This document shows, in pieces, positions 27,301 to 39,832 of a stretch of 64,000 nucleotides of DNA. Numbering within the stretch: the stretch's first letter is position 1; each line of letters starts with the position of its first letter. Origin of the DNA: Lasioglossum baleicum (lineage: Eukaryota > Arthropoda > Insecta > Hymenoptera > Halictidae); the NCBI RefSeq assembly GCF_051020765.1, contig NC_134929.1:17204635-17268634 (forward strand), read 5' to 3'. A program made the translations under genes and the position numbers. The notes under the pieces are model-generated. The model was not told the DNA's origin, did no database searches, and saw only the letters and a program-made list of their open reading frames with translations.

Positions 27301-30300
27301 CTCCGTAATATTTTACAGCATAAACGTGAATAGAAATCTGTGCTTTATAGAACAAATTAGCAGTAACAAACTTCACGAAAGATCTTCGTCTATTCCCCTC
27401 AGAAGAAAAACAATCGCAAATAACCCCGTAATTTTAAATCTCACAGAAAAATTAGTTCATATTTTCATGAAAACTACTTATTTGTAAGTAGTTCATTGTT
27501 CCCAAGTAAGGGTCTAATAATAGCAACAGTTACATGAGGTTCATATCTAACCTGCTTCACTGTCGCTCGAATCACTGGAGCTCGAAGAAAGTGAACTACT
27601 GCTGGAGTCGCTATCACTGCTACTACTGCTCGATGCTGACAATCGCGAAGGCCCACTGGCTCCTCCAGTTCCAACTACATCAACTGACTTACTACTGTCT
27701 TCTGTAAACAGTATATCAAATAAATGTAAAATAAATGTAACATTCCAAACGGTGTGCTTCCATTTGTATGTTTATAAATAAGAACATTTAATAATAGAGC
27801 AGAGTAGTTAGGTTACGAACCTTTCTTAGCAGTTTTTTTAACATTGCCTAACTGCCCCGTAACATCTTGTAACCTTTTCTCTAGCTCCTGTTTCTTCTCC
27901 GCCATTTGTTCATCCTTGGATTTACCACTAACTTTTTTATCTGTGAACATTAAAATTCGATTGCGTTAAGAATGTATGCGAATATTGAACTACACGTTTT
28001 GAAACTGGTAAAATGCAGTCTTTAAATGAACTTGGAAATAGCTACGAATACAACACGATAAACGAGAACCATGTAAAATTTGTTGAAATTGAACAATGCA
28101 GATGTGTACCGCGTACAAAGCGAAAAAAGTTTAATCTTACGTGGCTTTTTTCTAAGACATGAGGCGACATAGCTTTCCAATTCCCTCAGTGTGGATGGTT
28201 TCAGCGTTTCGAAGTCAATTTCTATCTCGTCTGGATTAGAGTCCCTCAATGAAGGCTCCCGAGATTGTATTATGTGTACGACTCGTCCTAATTTATCCCC
28301 TATAATAAATGAATAGAAGTAATGTGTGCTGAGAGTGAAACCAAGCAAACGTATATTTGCGCTCAGCATAACACAAACACCATAGCTCACCAGGTAATTT
28401 GTTAATATCCAAACTGAGTTGCCTCTTCTCGTCATAAGACATTGGTTTAGCATTGTCTTCATCCTCCGAATCAAATGTAGTAGGAGGTGGTTGACTACTG
28501 GCACTCTTTTTCTTAGTTCCAGCCGATCTACTGTTCGCTTTCGGCCTCTTATTGGCGGTATTTGCTGTTGTAGCTTTTCCAGGTCCTCTCGCTTTTCCTT
28601 TTTGCTTCGGGTTCGCCGCCGTTGGTAGATGGTGACTCATACCTCCTGCTGCATGAGTTTTATTAGGTCCTACTGTTATAGCTGGATGATGAAGATCACC
28701 ACCCATACCACCAGGCATTTTCAAATCACCTGCTCCCATTGCAACACTAGCTATACTAGCACCAACACTATCAGAGGCATTTGGAATTACACCACTTGGT
28801 TTCAATAGTTCTTTCATGGCACCAGTATGACTGGCAACAAGGTTACTACTCTTATTGCTCATTGGCCTTGATTTCGTCTTGTCCGGTTTCTTCTTTTTAC
28901 TCTTCTTTTTACCACTTTCTTCTACCAGCTTTCTCATTTGTTCTTGCATAGCTTTAAGCTGTATATATTACGATTGTTTTAATATGAAACGCATAACAAT
29001 GCAAATCATTGAATAATCTAATTAGAAAATACCTCTTGCTGCAAAGCAACCAATTTTTGGGTGCGTTCCTCGTCTGAATCGTCACTTTCAGAACTAGTTT
29101 CAGATCCTGAACTACTGGCGCTACTACTGCTACCTTTCATGCCTGCCATGCCTCCCATTGGTTCATCCGGAATTTTCGCGTACCTGGTTGATTCAAAATT
29201 GAATTTTGATGTGAAATATGAACGATGGAACAGATAAAAGAGCTTTATCTTCGATGCTTGTGGGAACGAACCTCATTTCGAAAACATCTTGAAGTTTCCT
29301 AGCCATTGCAACAACATCATGATCGGGAGGATTATATTTATAACAATTCGTAAATATGAGTCGTACATCACTGGCAAACTCTTGTGCAGTTTTATATTCA
29401 CGGTTATCCATTTTCGTCTATAAAATACAATAGAATAAGTCACAACTTTGTACACATTGTATATGTACAATATCAAAAATTTCCAAGTATTACCTTTACA
29501 GTACCAAGATCCATTGGTTTCTTTATTATATCATGATAGTCATGCAGACCTAACAATTCTGCATCCACTGGTTTGTAGAAGGGCCACGCGTAACCCTACA
29601 TATCAACAATATCGTTATTAAAAATGAATCGTACAAATGATCACAGTAATTATATGTTTCGTATATTTGATAACAATTACCGAATGCTTCTTTGAAAACA
29701 ATTCTTTCAAAATTTCATTGCAGAATTTCAAAGCTTCGGAAAGTTTCTCCTTCGACTTTCCAGTGGTGTGTTGAGGCTGCAAAATAATATGTACATAAGA
29801 ACATTTATGAAAAGTATCGCAAACGTGTTTGTGATGTCATAACTTAAAGAAGAAAAGCAGTTTACAGAAGCAGCTGATTTTTAATTTGCACCCTATATTT
29901 GAATGACGCGTAAGAAAGGTGTAACAAAAGGAACAAAACTATTAACAGAAAGTATTTTCTCTCACTTTCTGAACGAAAAGTATTTAGACAAATTTTTTGG
30001 ACTAGGTAGTTTGAGACACTTAATATGACAAGACAACACAAATGAAAGGAAGGAGCATGAAGGAGTAGTAATAAATGTACCTGTTGGGCCATTGCCCCCA
30101 TCAGGGGGGCCTGATATGGCACTAAGCCGTCTTCCGCTTGCCTCGTTGGCTGAAACAGCCACGTTACAAACTCTTTGTTAATGTATTAATGGCTGATGTG
30201 ATCATAACGTGCAAGGAATAAAAATACTTGAATATACATGATGCTTATTAAAAGTTCCTCTCCTGTTATATATAAAATGATTTCAAGAAACTAAAAACAT

Positions 30301-33283
30301 TCTTCTTATATTACATACAATTACTACTATCCACAAGTTTCCTTAGTCGAGAACTTTTTAGGTAGAAGATGATTAAACGATGAACAGGTAGTATGTTCAG
30401 CATGAAGATTGCACGAAGACACACACAATGAATGTTTCAAAATTTTTAGAAGACTCAACGCGTCACTGAGTTAATTAAGATATCAGCGAACACTATGTTT
30501 TACCTTTTTTATTGTTCTGCCAGATTCTCGTCTTGTGGGTATTTTGGCATTTTTAGGATCCAGTTTGTATAAAGGCTCGAAAGAATTTGCGGTAGGAGTT
30601 GTAGTATCAGCCTTTCTCTTCACTCCCTTTTTAAGTTTTGCAGGTTGTGATGGAGGCATTACTGAGGGTGTAGTGGGAACTTGTGGAGGAGGGGGTACAG
30701 CAGAGGCTGCTTGCGTGTCCATTGCTGGTTGCGCATGGTAACCGCTTGTTGGAGGGACCACTTGTTGAGGCAGAGAATTGTGAGTTGCCATGGGAGTAAC
30801 TCCCATGCTTGTTGGAGGAGCAATAGTAGTCGTATTCGTGCTCCCAGGTACAGATGCAGGTGCTTGGGTGCCAAGTGGAGGCATAGGGATAACGCCTGTT
30901 GTTCCAGCAGACGTAGCTGAAGGCGTTAGGCTATTTGGTACGCTGGAAGTAACTGCAGCTGCACCAGACGAAGGTCGACCTCGACCTGTACCTCCTCCCG
31001 TACCCCCTGCTACTCCTCCTACCGGTGCTCCTACTCTGCCAGCTTTTTTGCCTTTGGGTCCCTTTGGAACAGGAACTTCGAGTTCTACCTCGTCCTTTGG
31101 CATTTGTGCAACCTACAATTTTTGTGGAACATTTACAAATTTCTATCGCATGTTTTCAGCATACATTGTAACTATATATTCTTACAACATACTATTTGAT
31201 TTCAAAGAAACATTGAAATAAAGGAGGAACGTTGCATTTATTCAAATACTTGAACAACAAAGCTGAACAACGAAAAATTGCTTCTTACCTTTGTAAGAAA
31301 TAATTTTTCGAGAGCTTGTGCCATAACCACAACATCTTCCCCAGGTTTGTTGTAAACGTAGCAGTTGGTGAACATCGTATTGAAATCTTGAATACATTCT
31401 TTCCCACTCCAGTAATAAGTATTCTCTAATCTTTTTTTGATTGTGCCCAAATCCATTGGTTGTTTTATAATTTTGTGGTAGTCCTAATAAAGTAAATAAA
31501 ATTGAATATTAGATTCCACACTTATATCGTTCTTTACGTATCTTTTGCAGTGTTACATTCAATATACACGTACTGGTAAATTGAGTTTCTTGGCATCTAC
31601 AGGTTGTTGAAAAGGCCACGCGAATTGATGCTTCCATACTGGTTTGAGCACACCTTTTTGGAGGAATTGTAGTTGATTGGTAACACGCCCTGGGCGATTA
31701 GGTGGTGGCACAACAGGTGGTTGGACTACACCATTGACTGGTTCCACGGGTGGTTCATCGCGTGGTGGTGGTTCCTTCGGAGGAGCCGCTGGTGTAGTCG
31801 ATGTCTTACCAGGTGCACTTGTCTGCGTTACCCAGTATTTATTTATACATTTCATGTCAATAGCACTTCAATTATTTCGTTAGTACAATTACTACTGTTA
31901 CTCTGGAACGTACAGGTTCAAAATTGAAAGCAGTATTTATTTTTAAATTATTTTCAAATCATGCTTAAATGCTGCATTATGAATTTTAATAAAAGTTTCA
32001 CTCTTACAAAATCTATACGTAAAATATTTAACAAAAAAATGGTATATTTATTTTGTAGAAGTACATTATGCCATTCATAATTTTATTTCAGCACATACAT
32101 TAAATGATTTCAGTAAAGTTTCATGCGCTATATATAGAATTAGATGAAACCCATTCATGCAACGAGCAAATTAGGCTGCTAAATATTTAGATTCCATAAC
32201 CACAGGCAAGCAATTTAGAATTTCTTTTTAAGAAAAATTTCATTAAATATGTAATCAAAATGTATATGGTTCACAAAAATATTTCCAACTGAAATATAAT
32301 GGCAACTCTAAGTCATTTCGTATACCATGCAAGTGATAAACAATAAAAATAAATTGTATATAAAATCAGATACTATTGAGAATGTTTCAAGTAATTGTAT
32401 ATATATTATTGAAAAGAAAAACAACCTACAAAAATTTAATATTTAATATAAAACAACTGATTAGCTTTAGACATCTATATCTCAAAATTTCATGACCAAT
32501 TCAAACATAATGAGCAAAAAGTACCTTGCTTCAAAAAGAAAATTGAAAAAACTCATTTTAAATTTCTTTCTATTATGTTTATATGAAATTGAATAAGAGT
32601 ACAGAAGCAGAATTACGAATTGCTCTTAACACAAGTTTGGAGCTGCCATTTTATATTTTTATCATATACATCCTAGTTGATACAGTACTCAACAAGGAAT
32701 CTCACCTTCGGTATATTACACAGCCTTTCTCGCTCCTCCACATCTAACTGTAATTCATACATACCATTCAATCAAACAACGCTCAGTTTCATTTCATTTA
32801 GAGAAGATTGTGCTTAGCATAATACCGGAAGAAAGGACATACACAATGGTAGTTCCACATATTTTCGTTTCTTTCGAATAAGTATAGTTTAGCGGTAGAT
32901 AGCAAACATAAAATGCATTACAGCACTGATAGAATAAACTATGAATAAAGATAATGTATTTCATTTGAAAAGCATAAGAGACTTGTATTTTAATGTAATT
33001 TGTGCTTTTGTAAGTGATGAAGCTTCTGCCGAAAATTACAACAGAAAATATCTGTAGTAACAGCGATATATTTTTCGGTTACAAGGAAATTCCAATTGAA
33101 AGAAATAGGAAAAATAATGTGCCTCTTTGTGAATCATACAAAGGGAAAACTGTATAATTGAATGCAGCTTTATGTATAGCATTAGTAGATTAATAAGCAA
33201 AGTGCACTTAAAATTATGTTTTCTAAATCCCGAAATCATTTACTTACCGAATTATTTTGTGAGATAGTGTCCACCTGCTGCAT
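18383..33283 (-). CDS. fs(1)h: fs(1)h / BRD4-family BET protein, long isoform
   Basis: Coding exons, in transcript order: 33283-33248, 31822-31574, 31483-31289, 31112-30504, 30149-30081, 29776-29681, 29595-29494, 29417-29272, 29183-29033, 28958-28391, 28299-28141, 27940-27821, 27701-27552, 22057-21969, 21656-21539, 20948-20577, 20478-19924, 19669-19542, 19456-19307, 19221-18916, 18448-18383. Phases all join (about 1477 aa). Bromodomain 1 is near residues 61-160 (WPFQQPVDAKKLNLPDYHKI; binding Asn in YNKP). Bromodomain 2 is near 395-501 (WPFYKPVDAELLGLHDYHDI; CYKYNPPDHD). The ET domain is near 721-792 (SYDEKRQLSLDINKLPG, SNPDEIEIDFETLKPSTLRE). The long tail has Pro/Gln/Met-rich exons, a SSWSSLAQ motif, a charged coiled coil and the C-terminal QSDLMAAFEESL. 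BET proteins bind acetylated histones and recruit P-TEFb; the tail corresponds to the BRD4 P-TEFb-interacting end. Confidence 0.96.
18581..18687. repeat. Nested palindrome in the last fs(1)h intron
   Basis: Outer arms GGATCCGTGAATACGGA (18581-18597) and TCCGTATTCACGGATCC (18671-18687) are perfectly inverted. Inner arms CGGATCCGTTCGG and CCGAACGGATCCG are also inverted. The whole lies in the intron 18449-18915 before the terminal coding exon. It is probably a small inverted-repeat transposon; it could fold as RNA. Confidence 0.8.
21319..21476. mobile_element. MITE-like inverted repeat in fs(1)h intron
   Basis: Arms of about 30 bp: left reads CATAATTATGAAAGTGATCC, right reads the complement of CATAATTATGAAAGTGGTCT, with TGTCC at the tips, separated by about 90 nt of AT-rich DNA. 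It lies in the intron 20949-21538. It is non-coding. Confidence 0.7.
22058..27551 (-). other. Large fs(1)h intron separating short- and long-form tails
   Basis: A 5.5 kb AT-rich intron, used only in the long isoform. Its promoter-proximal part would be the 3' UTR of the short isoform. It contains an (AT/CATA) microsatellite at 22474-22645 and an (AAT) microsatellite at 22671-22735. No conserved exon is visible; open frames at 25328-26086 are AT-rich and unlike known proteins. Confidence 0.6.
22474..22735. repeat. Compound microsatellite (TA, CATA, AAT)
   Basis: Runs of TATATA and ACATACAT from 22474 to 22645 are followed by a run of AAT units from 22671 to 22735 with interruptions. The small frames across it (IYIYIYM-type) are artefacts of the repeat. 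Confidence 0.9.
27547..33283 (-). CDS. fs(1)h: fs(1)h short isoform (alternative end by intron retention)
   Basis: The exon 27701-27552 encodes a Ser/Asp-rich run and ends GCA G at a weak donor (GTTAGA). If that donor is not used the frame reads ...DSEAG and stops at TAG (27549-27547), two codons on. As I remember fly Fs(1)h-S, it also ends SDSEAG, so this is very likely the conserved short BET isoform: two bromodomains, ET and SEED region, about 884 aa, without the P-TEFb tail. A minus-strand AATAAA (TTTATT, 27114-27119) lies about 430 nt downstream. Confidence 0.85.
31823..33247 (-). other. fs(1)h intron 1 (between first coding exon and bromodomain-1 exon)
   Basis: 1.4 kb of AT-rich sequence. 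It holds the candidate cassette exon at 32706-32747 and nothing else I can support. Confidence 0.6.
32706..32747 (-). CDS. fs(1)h: Candidate 42-nt cassette exon of fs(1)h
   Basis: Between the first coding exon (MQQVDTISQNNS) and the bromodomain-1 exon lies a 14-codon open stretch reading LDVEERERLCNIPK. It has an acceptor (GAATTACAG) and a strong donor (AAG|GTGAGA). It is in phase 0 at both ends, so inclusion keeps the frame. It would add an acidic/basic insert before bromodomain 1. I recall no counterpart in flies. Confidence 0.5.
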
Positions 33284-33296
33284 CTTGGCTTCGTTT

Positions 33297-35010
33297 CTGC
33301 AACAGAAAAAAATGAACATGTAAGAAAGCTTTGTAAATAATTATTGAACGAATTTAAAGTACTATTCGGTAGAAAGTTTTTTAACCGTATATATTTGGGT
33401 AAACAAACATCTTAATTATGAAAGATCACTTACACATAAACCTGTCTTATATTAACACCGTGATTATAAGTTTATAATACATTGTATATATATGTATAAT
33501 TGTTTTCTTAGGATCAATAATGATGAATTTCCTTTGGTTCTTGAAATTTTCAGGGTTTTGCACTACAGGTGTGGTATCAATTTTCAACCGATATATAGGA
33601 TCAAGCTTTTGCTTACACATTTTGTATGAAATAACTATGTTTATTGTATAATATAAGGCTCATTGAGTCCACGATAATGAGCTTCACCTACCTTTCCGAC
33701 ATATATGGTACATAAATGCTATGCAGCAGGTAACTGCCTTACGTTGATGCTTGACGCTATGAGGCTTCATCAACAATTGAGATGGCAAGGATATATTCTG
33801 AATCGAGCATGGTAGCTCACTAATTGCTTGCCAAGATGATTGCGCTGCAACCAGGGAGATTGGTGCCGTGGAGGCATAACACTACTCAAGCCTACCAAAT
33901 GGTAGTACTTTGAATGTCAGCCCTGTACACTGCTGTGAGACTCCGTACCTCCAGCCAAGACTCGCGACATTAGCAACATCTGGATAACATAACAACAGGA
34001 CCCCGTATTGTAACAACCCCAAATTGTTTTATCGCTTTAGAGCAAGTTAAACATTTGTTTTATTCTCAAATTATGTAAATATTTATACATGTATATATAT
34101 ATGTGTATGTATATATATGTATAAATATGTTGTAAATGTGTAAATTTATTTAACATATCATGCAATACTGAATCTATAAGATACATGCTGAACATACAAC
34201 AAATTTCTTTTCTCCACTTTACTATACATGAATTGACGATATAGAATTTAACGCAAGTTAATCGATACGTTCAAATTGCTCCTTTAAGACCTCTTAGAAA
34301 ACCATTTACAAAAATTTGTATAACTGAAAACTACGGTTTACAAGGAAGAACGTTATGCATGTATCAATCTTGATATTTGTCATTGATTGAATACTTCTAG
34401 GAAGTGTTCTTTTGCGTCCAACATAAACGAATAAATAATTTTTGCAATAATCACAGGAGAGTATGGAGAAACAAATTTTTTCTAAAAAAAAAAGCAGCTA
34501 AAGTATAATTTCTCGTAGCCTATTTATTATAGCATTGCCTTGTTAATGTTATAACCTGAGAAATATACACCCATGATAAAAAATGCCTACCAGTTTAACT
34601 GGCTAGTGTCTTAGTAAAACCAAACATTGTATATAAATACATTGTATATTGTGATTACAGTTGTCCGACATACAATTCCATTAGAAAAATTCAAGTATGA
34701 AATAGTAAGTATCGAAAGAACAAAAAATGTCTATAGTGACCGAGTCACGGATTATCAAGAAATGGGTATGAACAATAACTACGTATGAATACAAAATAGA
34801 TGTTAGAAATCTCAAATGATTGTTCAAAGTAAGAAGATTTTGGATGTACAACAATAGTCGAAATCTGTACATGAATATCAATGTGCATACCCAGTTTAAG
34901 TTCAAGACCGGTGGTAAGCCAAAATGGAAAGTTTGACAAAAGTAGCACAAATAACTGGTACACTGGTATAGAAAGTGAGCTGACTATTTAATATAGAAAA
35001 TTGATAATAC

Positions 35011-35079
<69 letters not shown>

Positions 35080-35640
35080 AAAAAAGAATCTCGCGATTGA
35101 CCATAAGATTTTGAGTATGGGAAGCAAGAAGCTTCTACCGTGTTGAAGAGGAGCATTGCCAGAACAATCCATGCCGCGGAGACGTTCTATTCGTAGAGGT
35201 TCCGAGTATCAAGGGCAAAAGATAAAGAGTATCGCGGACTGAACAGGTGCTTGGTGGTTAAAAAGTCGTCGAAGTAGGAACAGAGAAAGGTGAGATCCAC
35301 GAGAGACGATGGTAAAGAAATAAACGCGGTAGATGCGAGAGTGGAAGAGGAGGAGGACAAGTAGGAGAGGATGGCGAGGGGAAGGGTAGCAGACCCGCGC
35401 CCAGCCGATGCACCCAGCCGACGCACACAACAAACACGAGCAAGCCGCCGTGTGAGAATCTAGTCGAGCGCTCGACTAGCGCCGAATTCGCAACGTTTCT
35501 CACATCGGACAATTCTGGCGCGCGCGAAATATCCGAGCCGCCTTTTCGGTTACTCGATTTGGCGTAGGTTTCAACATGGCGGTATGGCCGCTCGGGAAAG
35601 AAAGCTCCCAAGGGCCCGCTGCCTACAGCCGCCACTTACG
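33297..35640 (-). other. fs(1)h 5' UTR intron
   Basis: Upstream of the coding first exon, which has an acceptor TGTTGCAG just before 33296. Mostly AT-rich, with a less AT-rich island at about 33690-34010 and a long (AG)n microsatellite at 35013-35077. No coding frame is convincing. Confidence 0.55.
35013..35077. repeat. (AG)n microsatellite
   Basis: About 32 uninterrupted AG units, inside the fs(1)h 5' UTR intron near the promoter. On the minus strand it is a (CT)n tract; in flies such GAGA-type repeats often mark promoters, but here that is only a possibility. Confidence 0.95.
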
Positions 35641-36240
35641 CACCACCACGACATACACCACGCGCTATACTTATCATCAATAGATCCACAAAGTCCAAGA
35701 TTACTCTTAATCACTTACCTCATCAATGGAAGTCCACTTTCCACAGGAATTCTATCGAAAAACACTACCACTACGTCTTGAACACTCGACTCGCACTACG
35801 CTTTCTCCCTGCTCGCTAGTTTGGTTGGTCGGTGTTATGGCCGCCGCCGAGTGTGCCCCACCGTATCACTCACTCACTCACTCTCACTCGTGCGAGCGCT
35901 CGGTTCGCATACGCGACGAACGCGGACGCGGCCCGTCCAACTAGTTTCACACTTACGAATGCGGGACGTCGATCTCTTGCACTAATATCGTATCAGTGCC
36001 TCGTACCGAGCTCCACCGACATTTTCCTGGAGTCTCGTACAATTGGATGGCTTTCCGTGCCCATGACGATCTCGGATCTAGAAACTAACGATCGCAGCAC
36101 CAACAATGGCTACGCATTCTTCCGCGACGTACCGAATGGTCCTATTCCGTTGTTCCTCGAATACGACCTGTCTATCCATTCCCCTCGCTACTCCGCCGAA
36201 CCGAACTTTCCCGAGCGACCCCGAACGGAGAACCGCTAAT
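35400..36240 (-). promoter_or_regulatory. Putative fs(1)h promoter region with alternative noncoding first exons
   Basis: A CpG-richer block in AT-rich surroundings. Three consensus donors (GTAAGTG) occur on the minus strand, after exon ends at 35957, 35719 and 35640. Each could splice to the acceptor at 33296. This pattern suggests alternative noncoding first exons of fs(1)h. Open frames on either strand here look like chance. Confidence 0.5.
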
Positions 36241-38045
36241 TTTGAAAACACTTCACGCTTTTTCGATATTTCTTTTGAATTTGTATAATATTATTTATAC
36301 ATATCAAATTTATACAGCTATCATTAGTTTTTGATCGATACCGTTTACAACATTAACGATTCTATTGTTTTATAAATTCGTAATATTTCATTTTTCAGTG
36401 TAAATCATTCGTTTCAAGTATACTATGAATTGTAATGATAATAACTTTTATTTACAGGTATAGATAATTTTTTATTATTAAATACAATGTGTTTGTACAT
36501 TAAGAATTACAGGTATTCAGATATATTAATAATAATTACGCTTTCTCATTCATAGAATGAGAGTACACTTTCTTAACCAACACAAAAATTAATGGTTAAT
36601 TTCCGTCGTTCCATGTCCACCCATAATGCATTTTTGCGTGAGAAAATGACGATCTTTAAATATAATTATTAATAACAGGTAATTTCAGAAGTGACGACAT
36701 TACATTTTAGAGGGAAAACTGTTATTAATTTTCTTATTTGATGTGTAAGTTTAAAAATTATTAATCACCGCGCAAGTCTTGGTCCAATTCCACGATTCTG
36801 TAACTACCTGCAATGCATTTTGGGATATTGTAAAATCTATAATTACGTTTATTTCCATCACTTCTCTCATTAATTGTTAAAATAACAACATAAATGAAGT
36901 GATAATTATAAACATAACTAACACGTGGCGATCATTGCGCGCGAATAGAATGAAATTCTGACATGACGTGTGTGTTGTCATCACCTCACAGCAAGTTCCG
37001 TTACACATCAAACATGGCGAGGCATAAATAATTGACTTTTCCTATGTTAGAACATTCTGAACAAAATATGATTTAGAAATGTAAAATAATCATGTTTTGT
37101 AAAGATATGTAATAACACGTTCATAGAAACAATTCGATTAACGTATAAAATCCAATCAATGTCATAAAGTAAATGCTGACGCATCAGGCAGATACTGTAA
37201 ACTCGTGACATTGACTACGGTAGTCAATTTTGCATCTTAAAAATTTGTCACTTGTACCACTTCTAATTCTATCGTTAGAAAAACACGTTACAATGGAAAT
37301 GCTATTTCATCATTTCAATTGAAATACGTGAGACATTTTTATCCATGCACATTGATACGAACAACAATGCCACTAAATCACAAAATGGCGTCTCTTTGAC
37401 GGTTGTAGAATCACTGTTCAATGCCTTCACGGTTTCAACTAAAGTCACTCAGAGTGCAAGCGTTAAATCACAAATGTAATAGCCTCCAAACTTTCGAAAA
37501 CAGCAATGTGTAAAATCTTCGTGTAACAGGTTGCATAAAGATAAAAGAACGTACTGCATACTTAGAATTGACAACCATTTTTGCGTTGATGACGTAATGG
37601 AATATAAAAGTCAAAAGAGAAACTAAATATTGAGAACTGTGCGTCCGCACATATTAGCTTCCTTCCGGTTGCCATTACGCTTATCCTCGTTCTGAATAGT
37701 GATTGGTACGCAGACATAAAGCCTTCCCTGTCGACCAATCGTTTGAAAACCAATGTTGATGAGTCATTACGTTTAGGATTTTCCACTAAGAATTATGCAA
37801 CAACGGTTTCTTCGTAAATATTTGAATGGGAACAATCATACATGTATGTTACATATTAATGAACGAACATATGGAATTTTATTGCATTGTAATATTACAA
37901 TATCAGGGTAAATTTTTATATTTGTACTTAATTACGAAAGTATTTCTTCATGTTTTAAAATAAAATGTTTTGATTCTATATAAAAATAAATATAAACCGC
38001 ACGATACAAGTCACATGCATACAATGCATATAGTTAATCTTTTAA
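36241..38045. other. Intergenic region between fs(1)h promoter and EMG1
   Basis: AT-rich DNA without a recognisable gene. TTTATT at 37878-37883 (AATAAA on the minus strand) is a plausible EMG1 polyadenylation signal, 163 nt beyond its stop codon. Confidence 0.5.
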
Positions 38046-39557
38046 TTAAACTATTCCCCAAACTTCTTCGAACGCAGTACACAATTTACTGCATGTTAAA
38101 GCTCCAGATAATGGATAATTACTAATAGATATTGTATCTTCTATGTAATCTGGCTTTACCTGCAATTTGATAAAATAATTTAATACAAAACGAATAAGTC
38201 TGATTCATAGAATATAATAAGTTTCATATATATATATATGTACATATATTTTTTAAAAATATTTCCATAAGTCTCTGATACATACTTGCCCATGTGCCAT
38301 TGCACCTACTACAATCGCAATTGGTTCATCAGGAAGAACTAATTCTCTTGGGTTTTTTACACCATTTGCACTAAATGACATTGCTATTTTGCGGCATCCA
38401 ACCGGTAAATGATTTGTCACTGGATTTTTAATTACTTTTAAGAGCTTCATTGGTCCATCAGATGCGCGAACACTAAATTTATGTAATAACTGCACTGTAA
38501 AGTAGAAAAGTGTTTTATGTTTATTATTGAATACTAATGTGAGATTATAAAAATATAGGAAATGATACTTCATTACTCTGAAGTATATGTAGTTAAATAT
38601 TAAATTAAAAGATTGATGCGGATCTTTGTGTATTTATGGTTTCCAAAAATTTTTTCAAGAAATGCTAGAATATAAAATTCAACAGAATTTAGTATGATTT
38701 CAATTTATTTCAGGTCTACAAAGGCCACTACCACTCGAAACAAGATTTTATTTGATATATTCAACTTTCTAAAAATTCGTATACAAAAATTACAAATTAC
38801 AGAAACATCTGCAGTCTAATTGTCATTAATTTTGATGTTCTAATTCTTACCCATAAGACCAGCAAAACGTTTAAATGTTCTTGGAATCCTCGTCTGTGGA
38901 TTTACTTCTATTAATACATTCTTTTCTGTGCAGACATAGACTTGTAATAATCCAGCTCTGTTTAATGGACTATCCATTAACATTAATAAACACTGATGAG
39001 TTATGTCCGGTCTACACGAGCCAGGTTCACGATTATTCTTTTTCAAAATGTTCGTGTGGTCGTCACAATTTAAAAGTTCAAAACTATTTCCAACCTAGCA
39101 GTAAACATTTTGTTTAAAGATTATTATGACAAACGAAAACATTGTATGCTTAAGCTTGGGTATACATGAAGAAGAAATAAAAAATTAACAAATACGAAGA
39201 ATAATAAAAATGTATAGGTCTGATGCCTTAAGGTAAAAGTAAGAACGTATTTGTAAAAGTTCACTAAAAATTTTAAAAATTACTAATATTACCTTGACAA
39301 CATGATCGTGACAATATGAATGTGTAATTATATACGTACATATAATAAAGAAGACCAAAAAATAATTTTTAAGTAACAAAACAATAGATACTGTTAACAA
39401 AACATAACCTCACCTTAACAGATTCCAACTGAGCTTTATCAAGAATAACAATTAAACGTTTCTCTTGATTTTTTATATGGGCTATTTGGAGATGTTTAGG
39501 ATGTGGATCGTATTCGTAATCATCTTTTTCATTGCGATTCTTACGTTTCTGGCCCAT
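38046..39557 (-). CDS. EMG1: EMG1/Nep1, 18S rRNA pseudouridine N1-methyltransferase
   Basis: Coding exons, in transcript order: 39557-39414, 39094-38851, 38494-38286, 38159-38046. Phases join to 236 aa, close to human EMG1 (244). The SPOUT-class enzyme methylates a pseudouridine in 18S rRNA and is needed for small-subunit biogenesis in the nucleolus. Landmarks: KRLIVILDKAQLESVK, FELLNCDDH, RPDITHQCLLMLMDSPLNRA, GLLQVYV, NVLIEVNPQTRIPRTFKRFA, LLKVIKNPVTNHLPVGCRK, VVGAMAHGQ (SAM-binding region) and the terminal ISNYPLSGALTCSKLCTAFE then EVWGIV. The start MGQKRKN is the first in-frame ATG of the basic N-terminus; an upstream frame is open without a better start. In a third-intron position it carries a decayed MITE (38613-38818). 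Confidence 0.96.
38613..38818. mobile_element. Decayed hAT-like MITE in EMG1 intron
   Basis: The left end reads TTGATGCGGATCTTTGTG-like and the right end AAACATCTGCAGTCTA, matching TAGACTGCGGATCTTTAT with several changes. It fits inside the intron 38495-38850. It is older than the copies at 41 and 55 kb because both ends have diverged. Confidence 0.45.
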
Positions 39558-39832
39558 TTTTATATATTTATTTGATATATCAACAAAAGATACTATAATA
39601 CACACTCGTTATGATCTGATCCACATATCCACATGGCAGGCTTCAAATAACAAGAATAACAACACAACCTGTAACAACCATAGAGTAATCAGTAATTATA
39701 GATGTCTCGTGTGATATAAGTTTTGTATCTACGGTGTGAAGTTATTAAACTATCAAAAAGCCCCTAGTCCCTAGCTCAAATAATACATGATACACCAATG
39801 ATACACGAATGTCATAAACGATGTAGAAGAAT

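Noticed and set aside
35013..35077. AG repeat as a CRISPR-like or functional array
   Set aside because: A plain dinucleotide microsatellite with no spacers.
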